From an uncultured Lachnospiraceae bacterium (GTDB lineage: Bacteria > Bacillota > Clostridia > Lachnospirales > Lachnospiraceae): a DNA stretch of 64,000 nucleotides. Below are positions 18,367-27,094 of this stretch, piece after piece. How positions within the stretch are numbered: the stretch's first letter is position 1; every line of letters starts with the position of its first letter. The stretch spans positions 1 to 64,000 of the forward strand of contig CALWQT010000015.1 of the NCBI GenBank assembly GCA_944383765.1, written 5' to 3'. The notes below the pieces were generated by a model. It searched no databases, was not told the DNA's origin, and was given only the letters and a program-made list of their open reading frames with translations. A program made the position numbers and the translations under genes.

Positions 18367-19884
18367 CTATTCTGCGCCTTTCTCCATTGCTTCCCTGGCA
18401 TGTTCCGCCAGAAGCCTGCGAATGCCTTCATATTCTCCAAGTCCCCGGAACACACACTCTACCTGACAGCCCATGTCTTCAAACTGGCATCTCCAGGACT
18501 GGGGATCATCCCCCGCCATATCATGTTTTGCATGCTCTCCTGCTACGATCATAAAAGGAGCCAGGATTACTTTTTTGTATCCCCCCTCTTCAATCCTCCG
18601 TTTCAGGCTTTCCATGGAAGGGTATGCTTCCACCGTACCGATATAAGCATTCCGGTATCCCATGTCCTTCATCTGGTAATCCAAAGCTGCATACACGGTA
18701 TTGGCATAATGAGTGGTTCCATGCCCTAAAAATACCAGGGCGGTATCCTCATTTAAGGTACCAAATTCTTCCATCAGAACCCGGATCACAGCTTCCCCGT
18801 CCTCCGATGTGGTAAGCAGGGGTGCCCCGCAGGAAACTTTTTCAAATTCTTCTGCCGCACCACTGACTTCCGCTATCATCTGTTCATTTTCAAATCCATT
18901 GATCACATGAGTAGGCTGCACCACCAGTTCCCGGATGCCGTCTGCTTTCATCTGCTCCAGGGCTTCTGTCACCGTATTGACATGATAACCATCCCGCTCC
19001 TTTAATTTTCTGATGATCATGCCACTGGTCCATGCCCGATATACCCGGTATTCCGGATAGGCAGCTGCCAGCTCCTTTTCCACTGCATCAATCGTCTTTT
19101 TTCTTGTATCCGGATGGCTGGTCCCAAAACTGACCACCAGGATGCCTTTTCTTCCTTCAAACCGGTATCCCCGGGGAGTGACCATACGGTGCCCTAACTT
19201 CTGTGTCCTGGAATTCCCCACAAACACAGTGGTAAACATATCTGTTTCCAGATATTCCAGTTCTCCTAATGTCATTACCTGGCTGGACTGCCCGTCTCTT
19301 CCAATATTCCTTACAATCCCGCACACTGTTTCCGGTGACCGGTACTTTAACAGGATCCTGCACGCTTTCTGAAGATAGTCATTTCTCTTTTTGCTGGACG
19401 GATTATAAATACAGATAGAAAAATCTCCATCAGCTGCACAGGCCAGACGTTTTTCTATGGTTTCCCAGGGTGTCAGAAGGTCACTCAGGCTGATCACGGC
19501 AAAATCATGGATCAGAGGCGCTCCCAGAACAGCTGCCCCGGCTAACGCTGCTGTCACCCCAGGCACTACCTCTATGGAACAGTCCGGATACTCCCGTCCC
19601 ATCTCCAGCATCAGTCCCGCCATTCCATAGACGCCGGCATCTCCACTGCAGATCATGGCCACCGTCTTGCCCCGGGATGCTTCTTCCAATGCCATGCGGC
19701 ATCTCTCCTCCTCACGCCTCATGGGAGTGGTAAGCATCTCTTTATCCGGGAAATATTCTTTTACCAAATCCACATAGACCGTATAGCCCACGATCACATC
19801 ACTGGCCTTCAGCGCTTCCACCGCTTCCATGGTCATCTTCTCATAAGCCCCCGGGCCTATCCCTACTACATAAATCTGTTTCAT
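18367..19884 (-). CDS. cbiHK: Fused cobalt-precorrin-3 C17-methyltransferase (CbiH) and cobaltochelatase (CbiK)
   Basis: A 505-residue two-domain protein. Residues 1 to about 245 are a tetrapyrrole methyltransferase: YVVGIGPGAYEKMTMEA, CSGDAGVYGMAGLMLE, VVPGVTAALAGAA and IYNPSSKKR identify the C17 ring-contracting branch. Residues from about 246 to the end are a CbiK-type anaerobic sirohydrochlorin cobaltochelatase: ILVVSFGTSHPDTR, VFLGHGTTHYANTVY and MIVAGEHAKHDM carry the metal-binding histidines. The reading frame runs through without a stop, and no separate cbiK or cbiX is in the cluster. The two activities act at separate points of the pathway (cobalt insertion before ring contraction). 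The upstream cbiL gene overlaps by four bases. Confidence 0.94.
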   Translation of the reverse strand: MKQIYVVGIGPGAYEKMTMEAVEALKASDVIVGYTVYVDLVKEYFPDKEMLTTPMRREEERCRMALEEASRGKTVAMICSGDAGVYGMAGLMLEMGREYPDCSIEVVPGVTAALAGAAVLGAPLIHDFAVISLSDLLTPWETIEKRLACAADGDFSICIYNPSSKKRNDYLQKACRILLKYRSPETVCGIVRNIGRDGQSSQVMTLGELEYLETDMFTTVFVGNSRTQKLGHRMVTPRGYRFEGRKGILVVSFGTSHPDTRKKTIDAVEKELAAAYPEYRVYRAWTSGMIIRKLKERDGYHVNTVTEALEQMKADGIRELVVQPTHVINGFENEQMIAEVSGAAEEFEKVSCGAPLLTTSEDGEAVIRVLMEEFGTLNEDTALVFLGHGTTHYANTVYAALDYQMKDMGYRNAYIGTVEAYPSMESLKRRIEEGGYKKVILAPFMIVAGEHAKHDMAGDDPQSWRCQFEDMGCQVECVFRGLGEYEGIRRLLAEHAREAMEKGAE

Positions 19885-20570
19885 TCTCTGTTCTCCTTTG
19901 CAATAATCAGGGAATAATATCCTGCATCTGAGCCGATCTCATCTACCGAACGGTACACTTTTTCTCCTTCCATGCCGCAATTCTCCACCATAGCTACCGA
20001 CAGATTTTTCTCTTTCAGTTTTTCCTTTACCCGTTCCATCTGACGGCCTGTTTTCATCAGGATTTTAGTCCCGGGAAGAGACAGACTGTCTTCTGCCTGG
20101 TAAGAAGCGGGAATAATATGGATTTCTTCTGCTCCTTCTGCCAACCCCATATTCAGCCTGGCCGCTGCCGCACAAAAAGACGGAATACCGCTGACCATCT
20201 CCGTACGGTATCCCCGTTCTGTCACCAGTCTGTGGAGATACAGGTATGTGGAATAAATGGTAACATCCCCCAGAGTAAGGAACGCCACATCTTTTCCGGC
20301 TTTTAAACACGTTTCCAGTCTGTCAGCGCCAGCCTGAAAGCTTTTTTCCAGTACTTCCCGGTCTCTTGTCATCGGCATATGTACCGCAAGGATCTCCTTA
20401 TCCTTCAGTTCCGGTACCGCCTGTACCGCAATACCATAAGCCACACTTTCTCTATAGTCTTTCCCTGGAACCGCTATCACATCACATTCCCGGATCAGCC
20501 TTACCGCTTTCAGCGTGAGCAGCTCCGGATCTCCCGGCCCGATTCCAATTCCATATAATGTTCCTGTCAT
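19881..20570 (-). CDS. cbiL: Cobalt-precorrin-2 C20-methyltransferase
   Basis: A 229-residue SAM-dependent methyltransferase that methylates C20 of cobalt-factor II/precorrin-2. The glycine loop is LYGIGIGPGDPELLTLKA, and FLTLGDVTIYSTYLYL and MVSGIPSFCAAAARL match the CobI/CbiL branch. AGGAGAGAAATT precedes the ATG. It is the first cobalamin gene of the run. It lies 50 bases after the YitT gene, which leaves no room for a cobalamin riboswitch; control must come from further upstream or be absent. Confidence 0.96.
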   Translation of the reverse strand: MTGTLYGIGIGPGDPELLTLKAVRLIRECDVIAVPGKDYRESVAYGIAVQAVPELKDKEILAVHMPMTRDREVLEKSFQAGADRLETCLKAGKDVAFLTLGDVTIYSTYLYLHRLVTERGYRTEMVSGIPSFCAAAARLNMGLAEGAEEIHIIPASYQAEDSLSLPGTKILMKTGRQMERVKEKLKEKNLSVAMVENCGMEGEKVYRSVDEIGSDAGYYSLIIAKENRE

Positions 20571-20620
20571 AATTTCTCTCCTGTCTCTGTAAAGTGAACC
20601 CGATTTTCTTCCGCTTCCGG

Positions 20621-21484
20621 TCAGTCAATGGGTTTCTGGTAAAAGCCTCCAAAAAAAGTCTCCGTAGGAATCACATTTATGATCACCTTTGGGTCCACAT
20701 GCTTCATTAAATGAACAATGTCCTGTACCTCATAAGAGGATACCACCGTATGGAGAAGGCTCATTTTTTCTTTGCTGTAGCCGCCATATCCGTCCATGAC
20801 TGACACACCATGGCGGTAATATTTCACATATTCGTTGACCACGGCCTCCGCATCATGAGTGGTGATCTGCAAAGTCACCCTCTTATATCTGTGATAAAAA
20901 CTATCGATGGTTTTTGTGGAAATAAACTGGAACAGGATGGAATACCCGGCATATTCCCATCCAAACATAAAGCCGAAAATACACAGCATACAGGCATTGG
21001 CCACAAATACATACTGCCAGATGGCTTTTCCTGTTTTATTGGACACATACAAAGCGATAAAATCCGTACCTGCTGTAGAAGCATTTCCTTTCAGCGCTGT
21101 GACGATAGCCATTCCATAGGCAAAACCTCCAAAACAGCTGTTTAAGAGCATATCATCAAACAGCGGTGTGAAATGCACATACTTTAACAGAAAACTGGTC
21201 AGGAATACCTGGATCATGGAAAATATCACGAACTTCTTCCCTATGTGTTTAAAACAGAAAAGCCCCACCGGAATATTTAAAGCCAGCATTCCCAAAGATG
21301 TGGAAAAATGGATTCCATAAATAGAAGTTATTTTTTCAATCAACACCGCCAGCCCGGTGAAACCGCTGGACAGGATGGGAACGGGGTTTAAAAATGTCTG
21401 CATGGCAAACGCCTGGATCAGTGCAGAAGCGGTCACTGCCACCGCAGTGACTCCATATCGTTTTAGCCTATGTTGTCTGTTCAT
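20621..21484 (-). CDS. YitT-family membrane protein
   Basis: A 287-residue protein with five to six membrane segments in the first 190 residues (for example ASALIQAFAMQTFLNPV and FTGLAVLIEKI) and a soluble C-terminal DUF2179 domain (about 200-280) ending FFGGFYQKPID. The family is widespread in Firmicutes, and its transport role is not known. Its start overlaps the cutC stop by four bases (ATGA), so the two are coupled. The cobalamin genes follow 50 bases later on the same strand. Confidence 0.9.
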   Translation of the reverse strand: MNRQHRLKRYGVTAVAVTASALIQAFAMQTFLNPVPILSSGFTGLAVLIEKITSIYGIHFSTSLGMLALNIPVGLFCFKHIGKKFVIFSMIQVFLTSFLLKYVHFTPLFDDMLLNSCFGGFAYGMAIVTALKGNASTAGTDFIALYVSNKTGKAIWQYVFVANACMLCIFGFMFGWEYAGYSILFQFISTKTIDSFYHRYKRVTLQITTHDAEAVVNEYVKYYRHGVSVMDGYGGYSKEKMSLLHTVVSSYEVQDIVHLMKHVDPKVIINVIPTETFFGGFYQKPID

Positions 21485-22215
21485 TTTACTTTGTCAACCA
21501 ACTTTCTTACTATATTTTCATCTACCACATCGTAATCATTTTCATGAGGGGCTTCCGCATACCGGTAATGGACTCCTTCACCTGTGGTTGTCCCATCATA
21601 CTTCCAGCCTTTGCAGGAAGAATGGACCTGAGTGACTCCTGTATATTCCATCAGCCAGGCAGCATTTTCCGGATTTACTCCGCTTCCTGCCAGAATCTCT
21701 ATCTGTTTCCCGTAGGTTTTCTGCAATTCCCGGATCATATCCGCTCCCTCCACTGCCTTTTCCTTCATTCCGCTGGTAAGAACCCGGTCCACATTCAGAC
21801 GGATCAGCTCCTCGATTCCTTTCCGCCCATCTGTGACACAGTCAAACGCACGGTGAAATACCGCTTCTTTCCCGTAGCTGTGAATCAGTTCCACCATTTT
21901 CGCCGTCCGTTCCCCATGGATACTCCGATCCTCTGTCAGGAAACCAAACGCAATCCCATCGCTTCCATTTTTCAGAAGTTCTTCCGCATCTGCAAACATC
22001 TGTTCCGTTTCCTCTTCCGTATAACAAAATCCTGCCGACCTTGGACGCACCATGGCTATTACCTTCAGGGCCGTATTCTTTTTTACCAGTTTCAGGCACC
22101 CGGCAGACGGAGTCAGACCTCCCAGAAAAAGAGCTGAATTCAGCTCGATCCTGTCTGCACCGCCCCGCTCCGCCATCCGGGCATCTTCATAACTTCCACA
22201 GCATATCTCTATCAT
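21481..22215 (-). CDS. cutC: CutC-family TIM-barrel protein
   Basis: A 244-residue protein with the CutC N-terminus (IEICCGSYEDARMAERGGAD) and conserved RIELNSAL, VMVRPRSAGFCYTEEE-like text and SGVNPENAAW. CutC was named for copper tolerance, but the fold is that of a TIM-barrel hydrolase and the true reaction is unsettled. AAGGAGGCTGCATAG precedes the ATG. It follows the uppP terminator and so begins a new transcript that includes yitT and probably the cobalamin genes. Confidence 0.94.
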   Translation of the reverse strand: MIEICCGSYEDARMAERGGADRIELNSALFLGGLTPSAGCLKLVKKNTALKVIAMVRPRSAGFCYTEEETEQMFADAEELLKNGSDGIAFGFLTEDRSIHGERTAKMVELIHSYGKEAVFHRAFDCVTDGRKGIEELIRLNVDRVLTSGMKEKAVEGADMIRELQKTYGKQIEILAGSGVNPENAAWLMEYTGVTQVHSSCKGWKYDGTTTGEGVHYRYAEAPHENDYDVVDENIVRKLVDKVK

Positions 22216-22292
22216 CTATGCAGCCTCCTTGTCACTTTGTATCTATTCTTTCCCAGGTATTCCCATTCCCATACGGGAAATTTTACGAAAGG

Positions 22293-22319
22293 AAAAGCGG
22301 GTCTGCTCCGGCCCGCTTT
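22293..22319 (-). terminator. Rho-independent terminator after uppP
   Basis: On the minus strand AAAGCGGG pairs with CCCGCTTT around a ten-base loop and is followed by a short T run. It separates uppP from cutC. Confidence 0.8.
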
Positions 22320-22335
22320 CCATATCCATGTTATG

Positions 22336-23181
22336 TTATCCCACAAGAGCTGTCACGCCAAAATATGCCAGCACCATGATTCCCAGTACGATCCGATAAT
22401 ATCCGAAAAATTTAAAGTCGTTATGTTTAATATAACCCATAAGAAATTTGATGGAGTAAACAGAAACCACAAAAGCTACCAGCATACCAAACAGCAGATA
22501 AAACACCTGGGGGCCGGTAAAGCTGTTTCCTTCCAGGAAATATTTCACGATTTTCAGCCCGCTGGCCCCAAACATGACCGGAATCCCCAGAAAGAATGAA
22601 AACTCTGCCGCCGCACTCCTGGAGCAGCCTAAGATCATAGCTCCCAATATGGTCGCTCCGGACCGGGATGTACCCGGAATCAGGGCAAGGACCTGGAAGA
22701 GGCCGATATACAGAGCCATCTGGAAAGAAATCTGGCTTACCTTCTGTGCTTCTGCCTTCTTTCCTATATTTCTTGTCTCTACCATGATAAATAATACACC
22801 ATATAAGATCAGCATGGCAGACACTACATACGCATTATCCATCAGCGCAACATCAATCCAGTCATCCAGCAGAAGGCCAAATACAGCTGCGGGAAGGCAG
22901 GCAATGATGATCTTCATCCACAGACGCAGGGTTGCTCTTACCTGTGCCGGTTTCTTTCTTTTACTGAACGGATTCAGTTTGTGAAAATAAATCACCACTA
23001 CAGCCAGAATCGCTCCCAGCTGGATCACCACTTTAAACATATTCACAAATGCTTCCGGCTGTTTAAACTGAACGATTTTATCAATCAGGATCAAATGCCC
23101 GGTACTGCTGATCGGAAGCCATTCGGTAAATCCTTCCACAATACCCAGGACTAAAACTTTTAATAATTCAATGAAACTCAT
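22336..23181 (-). CDS. uppP: Undecaprenyl-diphosphatase
   Basis: A 281-residue integral membrane enzyme that recycles undecaprenyl diphosphate for cell-wall synthesis and gives bacitracin tolerance. The two family signatures are intact: EGFTEWLPISSTGHLIL near residue 16 and PGTSRSGATILGAMI near the middle. About eight hydrophobic segments are visible. AAGGATAAGGT precedes the ATG. The ung gene lies 22 bases upstream on the same strand. Confidence 0.97.
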   Translation of the reverse strand: MSFIELLKVLVLGIVEGFTEWLPISSTGHLILIDKIVQFKQPEAFVNMFKVVIQLGAILAVVVIYFHKLNPFSKRKKPAQVRATLRLWMKIIIACLPAAVFGLLLDDWIDVALMDNAYVVSAMLILYGVLFIMVETRNIGKKAEAQKVSQISFQMALYIGLFQVLALIPGTSRSGATILGAMILGCSRSAAAEFSFFLGIPVMFGASGLKIVKYFLEGNSFTGPQVFYLLFGMLVAFVVSVYSIKFLMGYIKHNDFKFFGYYRIVLGIMVLAYFGVTALVG

Positions 23182-23203
23182 ACCTTATCCTTTCTTTTCG
23201 GAC

Positions 23204-23878
23204 TTATACATTTTCAATCTGCCAGTCAATAGGCTCCACGCCATTCTTTTCCAGATATTCATTGGTCCTGGAAAATGGCCTGCTGCCAAAAAATCCCCGG
23301 TATGCCGACAACGGGCTGGGATGGGGCGCTTCCAGGATCAGATGTTTCGGATTATTCAGCATCGCCTTCTTACTCTGGGCCGGTCTCCCCCACAGAATAA
23401 ATACCATCGGCCGGTCCTGTTCATTCAGGACCCGGATTGCCGCATCGGTAAACTCCTCCCAGCCAATATTCCGGTGGGAATTAGCCTGGTGTGCCCTCAC
23501 AGTAAGCACGGTGTTCAGCATCAAAACTCCCTGATCTGCCCATTTTTTCAAATATCCGTTATTGGGAATATAACACCCCAGGTCATCATGCAGTTCCTGA
23601 TAAATATTCACCAGTGACGGCGGGATCTCCACATCCGGTTTGACAGAAAAGCAAAGCCCATGAGCCTGACCTACGTTGTGGTAAGGATCCTGACCTAAAA
23701 TCACTGCTTTTACCTTGGAAAGGGGGGTAAAAGCAAAGGCATTAAAAATATCATCCGCATCTGGAAAAATCTGCCTGGTCTCATATTCCTGTTTTACCGT
23801 ATCATACAGTTTTTTATAATATGGCTTTTTAAACTCACCGCTGAGCGGTTCCAGCCAGTCATTACTGATAGCCCCCAT
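23204..23878 (-). CDS. ung: Uracil-DNA glycosylase
   Basis: A 224-residue family 1 enzyme that removes uracil from DNA. The water-activating motif GQDPYHNVGQAHGLCFSV and the DNA-intercalating motif HPSPLSAYRGFFG are intact. The start is placed at the ATG behind AGGAGGACAAAAG, ten codons inside the longest frame. It lies between the Sir2-like gene and uppP, all on the minus strand. Confidence 0.97.
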   Translation of the reverse strand: MGAISNDWLEPLSGEFKKPYYKKLYDTVKQEYETRQIFPDADDIFNAFAFTPLSKVKAVILGQDPYHNVGQAHGLCFSVKPDVEIPPSLVNIYQELHDDLGCYIPNNGYLKKWADQGVLMLNTVLTVRAHQANSHRNIGWEEFTDAAIRVLNEQDRPMVFILWGRPAQSKKAMLNNPKHLILEAPHPSPLSAYRGFFGSRPFSRTNEYLEKNGVEPIDWQIENV

Positions 23879-23939
23879 CTTTTGTCCTCCTGAACGATTC
23901 ACAGACAACTTTCGCCTGTTTATTCCCTATCCCATTATT

Positions 23940-24578
23940 TTAGCATAACTTTCTGACAAATTCCACGGAATTTTGCGCTACCGGCTCTGCCTTCCCTTCC
24001 AGCTCCGCAGAAATCTGGGAAAAAGCTCCGTTTATCCGATACATATGCGCCTTTTTATTAAAAAATACAGTCTTTTCCAACGGCCATCTCACCAGTTTCA
24101 ATTCCAGTCCATGGAATCCGGCCCCCAGTTCCAGCACTTCCAGATTCCTGTTCAAGGTCCGGGACAGCCATGTCGTATATCTTCCCCAGCTTGGAAGATA
24201 CCCCTCTTCAATATAATGCTCCGCCTCTACGGTGTTGGGGATCAACACCTTGCCGCAATGAGGGCACACACCTCCTGGTGCTTCTCCCTCTTCCCAGATA
24301 TCCTTGGTACAGGCATCCGGGCATTGGTACCAATGCTGATTGCCACAGGGAGCCGTGATCTTTTCCGAATCCAAAGAAGAAGAAAAGATTTCTCCATCGG
24401 TGCATACCGTCAGCACAAAATAATCCTTTCCTTCCAGCAGACCCGCCAGCTTTTCATATGCCTCCCTGACTGCTTCTCTGTGATCTTTCCCGTTCCATTC
24501 CAGGCCAAGCCCCACCAAAACCGCGTCTGCACCGGATATTCTGACTTTCAGTTCTTCCATGATAGTTCTCTGATCCAT
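23940..24578 (-). CDS. Sir2-like protein with zinc ribbon but altered catalytic site
   Basis: A 212-residue protein that looks like a short sirtuin. ADAVLVGLGLEWNG stands where sirtuins have the NAD-binding GAGxS loop, VLTVCTDGEIF where they have the QNID motif, and Cys86, Cys90, Cys105 and Cys108 form a likely zinc site. The usual catalytic His-Gly before the zinc site is replaced by PCGN (Cys78 to Asn80). VLELGAGFH near residue 150 resembles the later NAD-binding strand. Deacetylase activity is therefore doubtful; ADP-ribosylation, nucleotide binding or loss of activity are options. It is probably in an operon with ung and uppP. AAGGAAAACGAT precedes the ATG. Confidence 0.7.
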   Translation of the reverse strand: MDQRTIMEELKVRISGADAVLVGLGLEWNGKDHREAVREAYEKLAGLLEGKDYFVLTVCTDGEIFSSSLDSEKITAPCGNQHWYQCPDACTKDIWEEGEAPGGVCPHCGKVLIPNTVEAEHYIEEGYLPSWGRYTTWLSRTLNRNLEVLELGAGFHGLELKLVRWPLEKTVFFNKKAHMYRINGAFSQISAELEGKAEPVAQNSVEFVRKLC

Positions 24579-24783
24579 ATCGTTTTCCTTCTTATCATTC
24601 TACATAAATATACAAGAAAGTTTACCATTGCCGTTTGCTAAAGTCAACGGCAACGGTTTTCCTACAGTTTCCCGGAAGGCAGGTGCATCAGAAAGAAATT
24701 TATGCTATACTGATATTCAGACAGCCTGCAACGGCGTATCACAGCTTTTCTATCATATAACGACAAAACAAAGGAGAATTTTC

Positions 24784-25986
24784 ATGGAACAAGCAATCGT
24801 TCAGATAAAAAAAGGCGAAGGCCGCTCTCTGAAAGCAGGGGGAATGTGGATCTATGACAACGAAATCGCATCCATCACCGGCGATTTTCAAAACGGTGAT
24901 CTGGTGGCCGTAGAGGATTTTGACGGCTATCCCTTAGGACAGGGATTTATCAATACAAAATCCAAACTTACCGTCCGTATGATGTCCCGGAAAAAAGGAA
25001 CCGTAATCGACGAGGCTTTCCTTGAAATGAGGGTTCGAAACGCCTGGGAATACCGGAAAAACACAGTGGATACCAGCAGCTGCCGTCTGATCTTCGGAGA
25101 AGCTGATTTCCTGCCCGGCATTGTGGTGGACAAATTTTCCGATGTTCTGGTAGTGGAATCTCTGGCTTTGGGTATCGACAGACTGAAACCTGTGATCCTG
25201 GACAAACTGAAACAGGTACTGGCAGAAGACGGTATTACCATCCGTGGAATCTATGAACGGAGCGATGCCAAAGTCCGTCTTCAGGAAGGTATGGAGCGCT
25301 ATAAAGGATTTATTGGAGAACCTTTTGACACCAAAGTGAAAATCGTGGAAAATGGTGTCACTTATATGGTGGATGTACAGGACGGTCAGAAGACCGGATT
25401 CTTCCTGGATCAGAAATACAACCGTCTGGCCATCCAACGTCTCTGCCCCGGCAAAAAAGTACTGGATTGTTTTACCCATACCGGCTCTTTTGCCCTTAAC
25501 GCAGGTATTGCCGGAGCTTCTTCTGTCCTGGGAGTAGACGCTTCCGAACTCGGAGTCGCTCAGGCAAGGGAAAATGCCCAGTTAAACGGGCTCTCTGACA
25601 AAGTGAAATTTATCTGTGCCGATGTATTCGACCTTCTCCCCCAGCTGGAAGCCGAAGGGGAATCTTTCGATGTGGTAATCCTCGACCCTCCTGCTTTCAC
25701 AAAATCCAGGGCCTCTATTAAAAATGCTGTCAAAGGATACCGGGAGATCAATATGCGGGGATTGAAACTGGTGAAGGACGGCGGATATCTGGCCACCTGT
25801 TCCTGCTCTCATTTCATGGATCCGGACCTTTTTGCCAAAACCATCCGGGAAGCCGCTGCCAGCAGCCACAAACGTCTGCGTCAGGTAGAATACCGTACCC
25901 AGGCCGCCGACCATCCCATCCTGTGGGCCGCTGATTCTTCTTATTATCTCAAATTCTACATCTTCCAGGTGTGCGACGAAAAATAA
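24784..25986 (+). CDS. Class I SAM-dependent rRNA methyltransferase, RlmI-like
   Basis: A 400-residue protein with an N-terminal PUA domain (about 1-75), an EEHEE-type middle region, and a Rossmann methyltransferase domain with VLDCFTHTGSFAL (motif I) and VVILDPPAFTKS (motif IV). The late CSCSHFM segment holds the catalytic-type cysteines of the RlmI (23S m5C) family. The start is the ATG preceded by AAGGAGAATTTTC; a longer frame upstream has no ribosome binding site. It is a single plus-strand gene between minus-strand neighbours. An extended -10 (TGCTATACT) lies near 24704-24712. Confidence 0.92.
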   Translation: MEQAIVQIKKGEGRSLKAGGMWIYDNEIASITGDFQNGDLVAVEDFDGYPLGQGFINTKSKLTVRMMSRKKGTVIDEAFLEMRVRNAWEYRKNTVDTSSCRLIFGEADFLPGIVVDKFSDVLVVESLALGIDRLKPVILDKLKQVLAEDGITIRGIYERSDAKVRLQEGMERYKGFIGEPFDTKVKIVENGVTYMVDVQDGQKTGFFLDQKYNRLAIQRLCPGKKVLDCFTHTGSFALNAGIAGASSVLGVDASELGVAQARENAQLNGLSDKVKFICADVFDLLPQLEAEGESFDVVILDPPAFTKSRASIKNAVKGYREINMRGLKLVKDGGYLATCSCSHFMDPDLFAKTIREAAASSHKRLRQVEYRTQAADHPILWAADSSYYLKFYIFQVCDEK

Positions 25987-25990
25987 GCCA

Positions 25991-26040
25991 AAAAGTGCCG
26001 CTATGCCATCAAGATCCGATGGCATAGCAGCACTTTTATT
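25991..26040. terminator. Bidirectional terminator between convergent genes
   Basis: GTGCCGCTATGCCATC pairs with GATGGCATAGCAGCAC around a seven-base loop, with A runs on the left and T runs on the right, so it can stop transcription from both sides. It lies between the plus-strand methyltransferase and the minus-strand polysaccharide deacetylase. Confidence 0.9.
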
Positions 26041-26063
26041 TTTCTCTGATTTCCAATGATTCT

Positions 26064-27020
26064 TTACGGCTGCATCTGATAATACACCTGCCCGTTCTGC
26101 AGGCCTCCTCTCCGATACTGTGCCATTTCACTGACTGTCACCATCTGGAATCCTCTTGCCTGCAGTTCCGGAACGATCCGGTCTACCGCATCTGCCGTCG
26201 CTCCATATAATTCATGCATCAGGATAATATCTCCGTCTTTTACCTGGCTCAATACTTTTTCCACTGTTTTCTGGGCATTTCTTGTCTTCCAGTCCAGCGT
26301 ATCCACATTCCAGAGCACAATAGGTTCCTGCACAGCTGCCAGAACGGTGCGGTTCTTATTTCCTCCCGGCAAACGGACAGAAACGGGACGCACTCCGCAA
26401 ATAGACTGGATGGTATCTGCTGCCCGGTCTATCTGCTGCCGTATCTGAGCCGCATTTAACTGATTCAGGTATTTATGTTCATAAGTGTGATTTCCAATTT
26501 CATGGCCTTCTGCCACCATTCTCTGCAATTCTGCCTGATACGACGGACACCGGTTTCCAACCACATAGAACGTAGCCTTTGCATCATATTTTCCCAGGGT
26601 ATCCATAAGTCTGTTTCCCACCGGTGCATACGGTCCATCGTCAAAAGTGAGCGCCACCATAGGCCTGGACGGATCAATGACTCTCCCCTGTGCCGTTTCT
26701 GCAGGTTTCTCCTGTTCCTCTGGCTGCTGATTTTCTTCCGCCGGCGCTGCTTCGGTCTGGCTGTTTGCAGCTTCTCCGGATTTCGGGACAATTTCTCCTC
26801 CCGGTCCGGCCTCAGCCGATTCTGTTGCCCCTTCCTGGTCCGGCTTTATCCCGGGCTGGTCCCACACGACACCATTTTCATCCACCCATCTGGCTCCTCC
26901 CGGTCCCAGTTCCTCATTCTGCCAGTCATTCATGATAACTGACTGTTCCGCTCCATACACTGGCTGCACGCTCAGGATTCCCATAATCCCCATGGCTGCC
27001 AGTATTGTCCACAATTTCAT
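26064..27020 (-). CDS. Secreted polysaccharide deacetylase
   Basis: A protein of about 318 residues with a signal peptide (MKLWTILAAMGIMG, cleaved after about VYGA), a low-complexity Glu/Pro/Ala-rich linker and a C-terminal NodB domain. The NodB motifs are visible: VALTFDDGPYAPVGN (motif 1, metal Asp-Asp), HEIGNHTYEHKYL (motif 2, H-x3-H), RLPGGNKNR (motif 3) and ILMHELYG (motif 5). It probably removes acetyl groups from peptidoglycan or another surface glycan. The start is the ATG behind AGGAGGATTCCAG. It converges with the upstream methyltransferase. Confidence 0.93.
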   Translation of the reverse strand: MKLWTILAAMGIMGILSVQPVYGAEQSVIMNDWQNEELGPGGARWVDENGVVWDQPGIKPDQEGATESAEAGPGGEIVPKSGEAANSQTEAAPAEENQQPEEQEKPAETAQGRVIDPSRPMVALTFDDGPYAPVGNRLMDTLGKYDAKATFYVVGNRCPSYQAELQRMVAEGHEIGNHTYEHKYLNQLNAAQIRQQIDRAADTIQSICGVRPVSVRLPGGNKNRTVLAAVQEPIVLWNVDTLDWKTRNAQKTVEKVLSQVKDGDIILMHELYGATADAVDRIVPELQARGFQMVTVSEMAQYRRGGLQNGQVYYQMQP

Positions 27021-27094
27021 CTGGAATCCTCCTTTTACCTCTTTCTTCCAGTATACAGGAAGGCTCCGAAAAAACAACCATAGTAAGGAAATTG

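Noticed and set aside
20571..20620. Cobalamin riboswitch before cbiL
   Set aside because: The gap is 50 bases, far less than the family needs, and no B12-box text is visible.
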